A stretch of 64,000 nucleotides of DNA from Roseateles violae (GTDB lineage Bacteria > Pseudomonadota > Gammaproteobacteria > Burkholderiales > Burkholderiaceae_C). Below the pieces are notes generated by a model. It saw only the letters and a list, made by a program, of their open reading frames with translations. It did not search any database and had not been told where the DNA came from. Position numbers and translations under genes: made by a program. The stretch lies in the NCBI RefSeq assembly GCF_030410485.1, contig NZ_JAUHHC010000003.1, positions 620,001 through 684,000 of the forward strand, written 5' to 3'. This document shows positions 9,047 through 16,023 of this stretch, piece by piece (position 1 is the first letter of the stretch; the number at the start of each line of letters is the position of its first letter).

Positions 9047-10090
9047 ATGAAGACGGACAAGCAGAGACTGGCGGCCGTGCGGGCGCGCGACGCCGCGGCC
9101 GACGGGCAATTCTTCTATTCGGTCAGGACCACCGGCGTCTACTGCCGGCCGTCCTGCGGCGCGCGCGCAGCGCGGCCCGAGAACATCGGCTTCCACGCAA
9201 GCGCGGCCGAGGCGGAGGCCGCCGGCTTCCGGCCCTGCAAGCGCTGCAAGCCCGATCAGCCGCCGCTGCCGGAACGCCAGCAGCGCCTGGTCGACCGGCT
9301 GTGCCGGCTGATCGATGCGGCCGAACAGGCGCCCAGCCTCGCCGAGCTGGCCACCGAGGCGGGCCTGAGCCCGCATCATCTGCAACGCGTCTTCAAGGCG
9401 CGCACCGGCCTTAGCCCGCGCGACTACGCGGCCGCGCGCCGCGCCGAGCGCCTGCGCGCGCAGCTGGCCGAGGCGGGCACGGTCACCGAGGCGATCTACG
9501 GCGCCGGCTACCAGGCCAACAGCCGCTTCTATGCCGAGTCCGATGCCCTGCTGGGCATGACGCCCCGCCAGTACCGCGCCGGCGGCGTCGATGCCGAGAT
9601 CCGCTTCGCGCTGGGCCGATGCGCGCTCGGCGCCATCCTGGTGGCGCGCAGTGCGCGCGGCATCTGCGCGATCTCGCTGGGCGACGATGCCGAGGCGCTG
9701 CTGCGCGAGCTGCAGGACCGCTTCCCGAAGGCGCGGCTGATCGGCGGCGATGCGGACTTCGAACGCGAGGTGGCCCTGGTCGTCGGCGCGGTCCAGGCAC
9801 CGGGCCATGGCCTGGCGCTGCCGCTGGACATCCGCGGCACCGCCTTCCAGCAGCGTGTCTGGCAGGCCTTGCGCGAGATCCCGGCCGGCGCCACCGCCAG
9901 CTACGCCGAGATCGCCGCGCGCATCGGCGCCCCCGCCGCGGTGCGCGCGGTGGCGGGCGCCTGCGCGGCCAACACCCTGGCCGTCGCGATTCCCTGCCAC
10001 CGCGTCGTGCGGCAGGACGGCGCGCCGTCCGGCTACCGCTGGGGCCTGGCGCGCAAGCAGCGCCTGCTGGAGCTGGAGGCGCAGGCTTGA
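9047..10090 (+). CDS. ada: Ada: methyl-phosphotriester sensor/activator fused to O6-methylguanine-DNA methyltransferase
   Basis: 347 residues, the full Ada architecture. The N-terminal zinc domain carries C33, C37, C64 and C67 (YCRPSCGA, PCKRC), one of which accepts the methyl group from a DNA phosphotriester. An AraC-type HTH (about 82-175) contains LSPHHLQRVFKARTGLSPRDY. The C-terminal suicide methyltransferase has its acceptor C317 in PCHRV. In E. coli, methylated Ada activates its own operon; the same logic is likely here because the next two genes overlap it. The 3' end overlaps the 2OG-oxygenase start by one base (TGATG). AAAGGACAGGCAG precedes the ATG. Confidence 0.96.
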   Translation: MKTDKQRLAAVRARDAAADGQFFYSVRTTGVYCRPSCGARAARPENIGFHASAAEAEAAGFRPCKRCKPDQPPLPERQQRLVDRLCRLIDAAEQAPSLAELATEAGLSPHHLQRVFKARTGLSPRDYAAARRAERLRAQLAEAGTVTEAIYGAGYQANSRFYAESDALLGMTPRQYRAGGVDAEIRFALGRCALGAILVARSARGICAISLGDDAEALLRELQDRFPKARLIGGDADFEREVALVVGAVQAPGHGLALPLDIRGTAFQQRVWQALREIPAGATASYAEIAARIGAPAAVRAVAGACAANTLAVAIPCHRVVRQDGAPSGYRWGLARKQRLLELEAQA

Positions 10091-10782
10091 TGGCCTGGGA
10101 CGAGATCGAGGCGGCGCTCGACGCGCAGGGCAGCGCGCTGCTGCCTGGGCTCCTGGCCGCCGACGAATGCCGCGCGATCGCCGCGCTGTATGCGCAGCCG
10201 GACGAAGAGGCGGCGCTGTTCCGCAGCCGGGTCGTGATGGAACGCCATGGCTATGGGCGCGGCGAGTACCGCTATTTCGCCTACCCGCTGCCGCCGCGCA
10301 TTGCCGAGCTGCGCGCGGCGCTGTACGCAGCGCTGGTGCCGATCGCCAACCGCTGGCATGCGGCGCTGGGCTTGGCAACGCGCTTCCCGGCCGAGCATGC
10401 CGAGTTCCTGCGGCGCTGCCATGCGGCCGGCCAGACCCGGCCGACGCCGCTGCTCCTGCAATACGGCGCCGGCGACTACAACTGCCTGCACCAGGACCTG
10501 TATGGCGAGCAGGTCTTTCCGCTGCAGATCGCCGTGCTGCTGTCCGAGCCGGGCCGCGATTTCGAGGGCGGCGAGTTCGTGCTGACCGAGCAGCGCCCGC
10601 GCATGCAGTCGCGCGCCGAGGTCGCGCCGCTGCGCCAGGGTGATGCGCTGGTCTTCGCCGTCAACCAGCGGCCGGTCAGCGGCACGCGTGGCATCTACCG
10701 CGTCGCGATGCGCCATGGCGTCAGCCGCCTGCGCGCCGGCCGCCGCCATACCCTGGGCCTGATCTTCCACGACGCCGCATGA
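10090..10782 (+). CDS. 2OG-Fe(II) oxygenase (prolyl-hydroxylase-like) inside the ada-alkB operon
   Basis: 230 residues starting MAWDEIEAALDAQG, translationally coupled to ada (TGATG) and overlapping alkB by 4 bases. The double-stranded beta-helix iron site is visible: H134-Q-D136 in CLHQDLYGE and a distal H209 in AMRHGVS, with an arginine-containing RRHTLGLIFHD for 2-oxoglutarate. The family uses 2-oxoglutarate and O2 to hydroxylate a substrate. Genes of this type commonly sit between ada and alkB in proteobacteria, suggesting a role in alkylation damage, but the substrate is not established to my knowledge. There is no signal peptide. Confidence 0.85.
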   Translation: MAWDEIEAALDAQGSALLPGLLAADECRAIAALYAQPDEEAALFRSRVVMERHGYGRGEYRYFAYPLPPRIAELRAALYAALVPIANRWHAALGLATRFPAEHAEFLRRCHAAGQTRPTPLLLQYGAGDYNCLHQDLYGEQVFPLQIAVLLSEPGRDFEGGEFVLTEQRPRMQSRAEVAPLRQGDALVFAVNQRPVSGTRGIYRVAMRHGVSRLRAGRRHTLGLIFHDAA

Positions 10783-11420
10783 GCACCCGCCCGCTGTTCG
10801 ACGAGGAGCCGCGGCTCGCGCTGGCCCCGGGTGCCTGGCTGCTGCGCGGCTTCGCGCTGGCGCAGGCACCGGCGCTGCTGGCGCAGATCGCGGCGCTGTG
10901 CGAGCAGGCGCCGCTGCGTCATATGGTGACGCCGGGCGGCTTGACGATGCAGGTGGCAATGAGCAACTGCGGCGCGCTCGGCTGGGTCAGCGACCGGCGC
11001 GGCTACCGCTATCAGACCAGCGATCCGGACAGCGGCCGGCCCTGGCCGGCCATGCCGCCGGCCTTCGCCGCGCTGGCGCAGGAGGCGGCCGCCGCGGCCG
11101 GCTTTGCCGGCTTCATGCCCGATGCCTGCCTGATCAACCGCTACGAGCCGGGCACGCGGCTGAGCCTGCACCAGGACCGCGACGAACGCGAGCACGGCCA
11201 CCCTATCGTTTCGGTCTCGCTGGGCCTGCCGGCGGTCTTCCTGTTCGGCGGCCTGACGCGCACCGAGCGGCCGCAGCGCCTGCCGCTCGTCCATGGCGAT
11301 GTGGTGGTCTGGGGCGGGCCGGCGCGGCTGCGCTTTCACGGCATCGCGCCGCTGGCGCCGCCCGAGCCCGGCGCCGGCTGGGGCGAGCGCTTCAACCTGA
11401 CGCTGCGGCGCGCCGGCTGA
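10779..11420 (+). CDS. alkB: AlkB alpha-ketoglutarate-dependent DNA dealkylase
   Basis: 213 residues. It removes 1-methyladenine and 3-methylcytosine by oxidative demethylation. The iron ligands fall at the same numbers as in E. coli AlkB: H131-Q-D133 (LHQDRDE) and H187 (RFHGI). The 2OG-binding arginines R204 and R210 are in RFNLTLR. It is the third gene of the ada operon, beginning with ATGA overlap to the oxygenase gene. A hairpin at 11426 follows the stop. Confidence 0.96.
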   Translation: MSTRPLFDEEPRLALAPGAWLLRGFALAQAPALLAQIAALCEQAPLRHMVTPGGLTMQVAMSNCGALGWVSDRRGYRYQTSDPDSGRPWPAMPPAFAALAQEAAAAAGFAGFMPDACLINRYEPGTRLSLHQDRDEREHGHPIVSVSLGLPAVFLFGGLTRTERPQRLPLVHGDVVVWGGPARLRFHGIAPLAPPEPGAGWGERFNLTLRRAG

Positions 11421-11425
11421 GCGTC

Positions 11426-11445
11426 GGCCGAGCGCCGGCTCGGCC
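11426..11445. terminator. Hairpin between convergent alkB and histidine-kinase genes
   Basis: A perfect 8-bp stem (GGCCGAGC with GCTCGGCC) and a GCCG loop in the 35-base gap between two convergent stops. There is no T-tract on either strand, so termination is only suggested. Confidence 0.4.
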
Positions 11446-11455
11446 CTGGCCCGCC

Positions 11456-13387
11456 TCAATCGGCGGCCAGCCGCTCCGCACCGGCCAGCAGCGCACGGAT
11501 CTGATCGAGGCTGCCCGGCTTGGTCAGGTGCGCGTCGAAGCCGGCCGCCAGGCTGCGCTGCACATCGCTGCGCTGGCCGTGGCCGGTCATCGCGGCGATG
11601 TAAATCGGCCCGTCGGCCTCGCTGCGGATCTGCCGCATCACCGTGAAGCCGTCGCCGTCGGGCATGTCCAGGTCGAGCAGCACCAGCTGCGGCTTCTGCT
11701 CGATGGCGGCGGCCAGCGCCGCGAGCGCGCCATAGGCGGCCCGGGCGTGATGGCCCAGCAGGCCCAGCAGCTCGACGACGGTGTCGGCCGAGTCGCGGTT
11801 GTCGTCGACCACCAGCACCCGCAGCGTCCGCTGCGCGCCCTCGCCGCTCGCCTCGGCGCCGGCGCCATCGGCGGCGCCGGCGGCGCGGCGCGGGATGCGG
11901 ATCGTGAAGCTGCTGCCCTGGCCCGTCCCCTCGCTGTGGACCGAGAGGCTGCCGCCGTGCAGCTCGATCAGCCGGCGCGCCAGCGTCAGGCCGATGCCCA
12001 GGCCGCCCTGGGCCGCCGGCCGGCCCTCCTGCTCCTGCAGGAAGAGCTCGAAGATGCGCTGCTGCGCCTCGGGCGCGATGCCGACGCCGTTGTCGTTGAC
12101 GACCACCTGCACCTGGCCTTCGTCGGCGCCGACGCGCAGTTCGATGCGCCCGCCCTCCGGCGTGTAGCGGGCCGCGTTGAGCAGCAGGTTCTGCAGCGCC
12201 TGCGACAGCCGCGTCGCGTCGCCGAACACCGGCAGCGGCTCCTGCGGCAGCAGCAGGTTCAGCTGGTGGCGGCGTTGCTCGATCAGCGGCCGCGCCGCCT
12301 CGACGCTCAGCTGCACGACCTCGCGGTAGTCGATCGGGCCGACCCGCAAGGCGATCTTGCCGGTGACCAGGCGGCCGACCTCGAGCAGATCGTCGACCAG
12401 GCGTGTCAGCTGGCCCAGCTGGCGGCCGATGATCTCGCCGGCGCGCGCGGCCGCCGGCGGCAGGCCGGCGGACAGCTGCAGGATGCCCACCGCATTGGTG
12501 ATCGGCGCCAGCGGGTTGCGCAGCTCGTGGCCCAGCATCGCGATGAACTCGTGCAGCTGCCGGCTCGAGCGCTCCAGGTCCTCGGCACGGCGCTGCTCGG
12601 TCAGGTCGCGCGTCACCTTGGCGAAGCCGCGCAGGCTGCCGTCGGCATCGCGGATCGGCGTCAGGATCGCATTGGCCCAGAAGCGGCTGCCGTCCTTCTT
12701 GACCCGCCAGCCCTCGCGGCGCGAATGGCCTTGCTGCAGCGCCGCAGCCAGCTCCTGCGCCGGCACGCCGGCCTTGATGTCGTCCGGCGTGAAGAAGATC
12801 GCGAAGCTGCGGCCAAGCACCTCCTCGGCCGCATAACCCTTGATGCGCTGGGCGCCGGCGTTCCAGGTCAGCACATGACCCTCGGGGTCGAGCATGAAGA
12901 TCGCGTAATCGGTCACCGAGGCCAGCAGCAGGCGGAACTGCTCCTCGCTGCGCCGCAGCAGCTCCTCGTGCTGGCGCCGCTCGGTCAGGTCGCGCGTCAC
13001 CTTGCCGAAGCCCAGCAGGCTGCCGTCGGCGCTGCGCAGCGCCGTCAGCACCACATTGGCCCAGAAGCGCGTGCCGTCCTTGCGCAGGCGCCAGCCCTCG
13101 TCCTCGAAGCGGCCCAGCAGCGCGGCGCGGCGCAACTCCTCCTGCGGCCAGCCGGCGGCGATCGCCTCGGGCGGGTAGAACTCGGCAAAGGAGCGGCCGA
13201 TGATCTCCTCGGCCCGGTACTGCTTGAGCCGCTCGGCGCCGCTGTTCCAGCTCAGCACCCGGCCCTCGGGATCGAGCATGAAGATCGCATAGTCCTGCAC
13301 GCTGTCGACCAGCAGGCGAAAGCGCTGCTCGCTGTGCTGGAAATCGCTCGCGTTCTGGGGCAGGGGCGGCTCGGCATCGGTCGGCAT
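11456..13387 (-). CDS. Hybrid sensor histidine kinase, PAS-PAS-HisKA-HATPase-REC
   Basis: 643 residues with no signal peptide or transmembrane segment, so a cytoplasmic sensor. Two closely similar PAS domains with PAC ends (about 20-140 and 148-268; both have YAIFMLDPEG, FWAN and GKVTRDLTE/AKVTRDLTE) suggest an internal duplication. HisKA has H287 in GHELRNP. The ATPase domain has NLLLNAARYT, DNGVGIAP and GLGIGLTLARR (about 385-500). The C-terminal receiver (about 520-643) has acceptor D572 in LLDLDMPDGDG and K623 in LTKPG. The signal is unknown. It lies 30 bases after the haloperoxidase-like gene on the same strand and could be co-transcribed. No DNA-binding response regulator is adjacent, so its output probably goes elsewhere. 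Confidence 0.92.
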   Translation of the reverse strand: MPTDAEPPLPQNASDFQHSEQRFRLLVDSVQDYAIFMLDPEGRVLSWNSGAERLKQYRAEEIIGRSFAEFYPPEAIAAGWPQEELRRAALLGRFEDEGWRLRKDGTRFWANVVLTALRSADGSLLGFGKVTRDLTERRQHEELLRRSEEQFRLLLASVTDYAIFMLDPEGHVLTWNAGAQRIKGYAAEEVLGRSFAIFFTPDDIKAGVPAQELAAALQQGHSRREGWRVKKDGSRFWANAILTPIRDADGSLRGFAKVTRDLTEQRRAEDLERSSRQLHEFIAMLGHELRNPLAPITNAVGILQLSAGLPPAAARAGEIIGRQLGQLTRLVDDLLEVGRLVTGKIALRVGPIDYREVVQLSVEAARPLIEQRRHQLNLLLPQEPLPVFGDATRLSQALQNLLLNAARYTPEGGRIELRVGADEGQVQVVVNDNGVGIAPEAQQRIFELFLQEQEGRPAAQGGLGIGLTLARRLIELHGGSLSVHSEGTGQGSSFTIRIPRRAAGAADGAGAEASGEGAQRTLRVLVVDDNRDSADTVVELLGLLGHHARAAYGALAALAAAIEQKPQLVLLDLDMPDGDGFTVMRQIRSEADGPIYIAAMTGHGQRSDVQRSLAAGFDAHLTKPGSLDQIRALLAGAERLAAD

Positions 13388-13417
13388 TGCGCCAAGGATA
13401 CCGCGACCGCCGCCGGC

Positions 13418-15001
13418 TCAGGAGGCGTAGAGCAGGTAGTCGGCCGTGTAGCGCACGCGGTCCCGGCTGCCGATGCCGGCCGCATCGCAGCGCCGCTGCG
13501 GTGCCAAGCCGCCGCTCGTGTTGACCCGCTCGATGCGGGTCACGCCGGCCAGGCGGCCGGGCGCGCCGACCGAGCGCGCCGACAGCCGCAGCCAGGGGAT
13601 CGCATCGGCCGCCGGCGCCTCGCTGCGCGACTCGACCCGGCCGACGAGCTTGCTGCCGTCGGCCGCCTCCCAATGCGGGCCGGCGTAATGCCGCCCCTGC
13701 ACGGTGCCGGCCGCATCGAACAGCTCGGCCTGCGGCTCGACGAACACCCATTGCGCACCGCCCGGCGCGGCCGCGTCGGCGCGGCATTCATAGATCTGCA
13801 CGCCGCGCGCGGCCAGGCGCTCGAGCAGGCGCGGCGCATCCGGGCCCAGCGCATGGCGCTCGGCCAGCAGCGCGCCGATCTGCCGCCCCATCGCCAGCCC
13901 CACCTCGGTGGAGCCGCGGAAATGGATGCCGGCCCAGATCCGCGCATCGCCGACCTCGCGCATCAGGTCCTCCACATCGGCCCAGCGCCGCGTCGCGCCG
14001 CCGGCGCTGGGGCTGGCGCTGCTGAGCGCCAGCGGCCGCCCCGGCCCCACCTCGGCGCGCAGCACGCTGCCCAGCGCGCCGGCCAGCACCGAATGCGCGC
14101 TCGGGTATTCCGGATGCAGCGGCGAATCGAGCAGCGAGTTCCAGCCCGGCTCGGCCGGCGTCTGAGCATTGCCGTCGGCATCGCCGTTGCGGATGGCGGT
14201 GACCGGGCGCCAGAAGTTGTAGTGGTACTTGGCGTCGAAGACGGCGATCAGCGCATCGTCCATCGCCTGGCTGGCCGCCGCGAACAGGCGCGCGTTCTGC
14301 GCGACGCTGCGGCCCGGCGCGTTCGCCACCGAGCGCAGCAGCGCGTGGTAGATCGGCGGCAGCGAGTACTCCCAGAAGCGCGCCACCTCGGTCTGCTCGG
14401 CGCTGCGCTGCGCGCTGGCCTTGGCGCCGAACAGGCGCACCTCCTCGTAGTCGCGCGTCCATTGCAGGCTGTCCAGCGCCGGCGGCGGGCCGGGGCGGAA
14501 CTGCGCGGCACTGCTCATCGCCCAGGGCTTGCGCTGCGGCCATTGCGGCGCGGCCACGGCGGCGGTCGGCACATATCTGCCGGCCGCCGCATGCGGGCGG
14601 TAGCGCTCGGCCGCGATCGCATCGCCGGCGCGCCGCGTCAGCACGGCGGCGGCGGCCTGCTCGCCGGCGGCGATGCCGGCCGAGCGCTCGGGGCCTTCGG
14701 GCAGCGCGTCCAGCGCCGCCTGGTAGGCCTTGTCGATCGCCGCCTGCTGGGCCGGCAAGAGCTTCAGCAGCATGGCGCGGTTGGCCGCCGCGACGGCGGC
14801 ATCGACGCCGCCCGCCGGCGCCGCGACGACCGCCTCGTGCACGGCGGTCTGCACCAGCGCCATTGCGCGGTTGGCCGGCGGCGTGCCGAGCTTGGCCTCG
14901 ACGATCAGCTCGCCGGCGCGGATGTTCCAGTCGGTGACCACATCGGCTTGCGCGCCGGCGGTGGCGGCCCAGGCGGCCGCGATGAAGAGGGCAGTTTTCA
15001 T
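13418..15001 (-). CDS. Vanadium-haloperoxidase-like (PAP2) domain fused to DUF3455
   Basis: 527 residues with a cleavable signal peptide (MKTALFIAAAWAATAGAQA), hence periplasmic or secreted. Residues about 20-385 match the vanadium-dependent haloperoxidase/PAP2 fold: K258 followed by FWRPVTAIR (R265, R271), the PSGH-like PSAHS with H303, and the distal GIHFRGS with H360. These are the residues that hold vanadate or phosphate. From about residue 400 a second domain has the DUF3455 signature (GVQIYECRA, HYAGPHWEA, DGSKLVG, RVNTSGG, YTADYLLYAS). I know DUF3455 mainly as a stand-alone secreted protein, so the fusion is notable. Whether it oxidises halides or removes phosphate cannot be told. GGAG stands 7 bases before the ATG; the methyltransferase stop is 20 bases upstream, so they form an operon. 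Confidence 0.82.
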   Translation of the reverse strand: MKTALFIAAAWAATAGAQADVVTDWNIRAGELIVEAKLGTPPANRAMALVQTAVHEAVVAAPAGGVDAAVAAANRAMLLKLLPAQQAAIDKAYQAALDALPEGPERSAGIAAGEQAAAAVLTRRAGDAIAAERYRPHAAAGRYVPTAAVAAPQWPQRKPWAMSSAAQFRPGPPPALDSLQWTRDYEEVRLFGAKASAQRSAEQTEVARFWEYSLPPIYHALLRSVANAPGRSVAQNARLFAAASQAMDDALIAVFDAKYHYNFWRPVTAIRNGDADGNAQTPAEPGWNSLLDSPLHPEYPSAHSVLAGALGSVLRAEVGPGRPLALSSASPSAGGATRRWADVEDLMREVGDARIWAGIHFRGSTEVGLAMGRQIGALLAERHALGPDAPRLLERLAARGVQIYECRADAAAPGGAQWVFVEPQAELFDAAGTVQGRHYAGPHWEAADGSKLVGRVESRSEAPAADAIPWLRLSARSVGAPGRLAGVTRIERVNTSGGLAPQRRCDAAGIGSRDRVRYTADYLLYAS

Positions 15002-15021
15002 GGGGTTTCTCCGCGACGGCT

Positions 15022-15876
15022 TCAGGAACGGGTGATGACGACTTCGAGGTAGTCGCTGGGCGCGACCATCGTGCCGTCGTCCGCGCGGTTGAAGCGCGCG
15101 ATCAGCGCCAGCAGGTCCTCGGTCAGGGCCGGCTGCTTGGCCACGTCCAGCGCGGCAAAGGCCTTCAGCACCGGGCCGTAGTAGTTGCCGAAGACCTCCA
15201 GCCAATGCTCGGGCGAGCGATAGCGCATGACGAATTGGCGCGGCTCGATGCGGATCTCGGCCGCCTGCGCGCCGAACAGCTCGGCCAGGCGCTCGCGCGT
15301 GCCCCACAGCGCCGGCGACTGCAGGCCGGCCGGCGGCGGCACATGGCGGCCTATGGTCTTGAACAGCTGGCCGACGAAGCCGTCCGGCGTCCAGTTGGCC
15401 AGGCCGATCTTGCCGCCGCGCCGGCAGACGCGCAGCAGCTCGGCGGCGACGCGCGGCGGGTTGGGCGCGAACATGCAGCCGAAGGTCGAGACCACCGCGT
15501 CGAAGCCGGCATCGTCGAAGGGCAGCGCCTCGACGTCGGCCTCGAGGAACTCGATATTCGCGAAGCCCTCGGCCACGGCGCGCTCGCGGCCGCGGGCCAG
15601 CAGCGCCGGCACATAGTCGGTCGAGCTGACCTCGCACCAGCGCCGCGCAGCCGCCAGGCTGGCATTGCCGTTGCCGGCGGCGACGTCCAGCACGCGCTGG
15701 CCGGCGCGCAGATCGAGCGCCTCGGCCAGCGACTCGCCGACAATCTGCAGGGTGGTGCCGACGACGGCATAGTCGCCCGAGGCCCAGGCGGCGCGCTGGC
15801 GCGTCTTGATCGCCGCCAGGTCGGGGGTGTTGCTTTCGGCCGCCTTGACGGCGGCGGTATCGGAAAATGCATTCAT
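15022..15876 (-). CDS. Class I SAM-dependent methyltransferase (family 11 type)
   Basis: 284 residues. The SAM site is clear: VLDVAAGNGNASLAAARR (motif I), EFLEADVEALPF (motif II/III), FDAVVSTFGCMF and GGKIGLANWTPDGF. These are the features of UbiE/COQ5-like small-molecule methyltransferases; the substrate is unknown. The start ATG at 15876 (MNAFSDTAAV) leaves a 147-base divergent region to the BTAD regulator gene. It is first in an operon with the haloperoxidase-DUF3455 gene, suggesting that the two act together, for example on a secreted or cell-surface small molecule (inference). Confidence 0.85.
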   Translation of the reverse strand: MNAFSDTAAVKAAESNTPDLAAIKTRQRAAWASGDYAVVGTTLQIVGESLAEALDLRAGQRVLDVAAGNGNASLAAARRWCEVSSTDYVPALLARGRERAVAEGFANIEFLEADVEALPFDDAGFDAVVSTFGCMFAPNPPRVAAELLRVCRRGGKIGLANWTPDGFVGQLFKTIGRHVPPPAGLQSPALWGTRERLAELFGAQAAEIRIEPRQFVMRYRSPEHWLEVFGNYYGPVLKAFAALDVAKQPALTEDLLALIARFNRADDGTMVAPSDYLEVVITRS

Positions 15877-15957
15877 GATCGCTTGGCTTCCATGCTGGGG
15901 TGATGTTGAGGAGGGCGGGCGCCGCGGCGCATCGCCTGGGTCCAATGTCGGCGCCGC

Positions 15958-15999
15958 GCGTGGAAGCGGGCGTGGGAATCGGCGTGGAAAACAGCGTGG
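15958..15999 (+). repeat. Four direct repeats GCGTGG at exactly 12-base spacing; putative activator operator
   Basis: GCGTGG occurs at 15958, 15970, 15982 and 15994, each followed by purine-rich RAA/GGA sequence (consensus GCGTGGRAANNN). The array lies between the methyltransferase start (15876) and the regulator start (16024). SARP/BTAD activators are known to bind direct repeats on one face of the helix (usual periods 11 or 22), so this is a likely binding site for the protein encoded next to it. The reading frame of neither gene covers it. Confidence 0.6.
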
Positions 16000-16023
16000 G
16001 GAACGCACCGCCGGGGCCCGCGC

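Noticed and set aside
10695-15052. Very long open frames on both strands across alkB, the kinase and the haloperoxidase gene
   Set aside because: They overlap genes with intact catalytic motifs in other frames and have repetitive Arg/Ala/Gly-rich sequence without domains.
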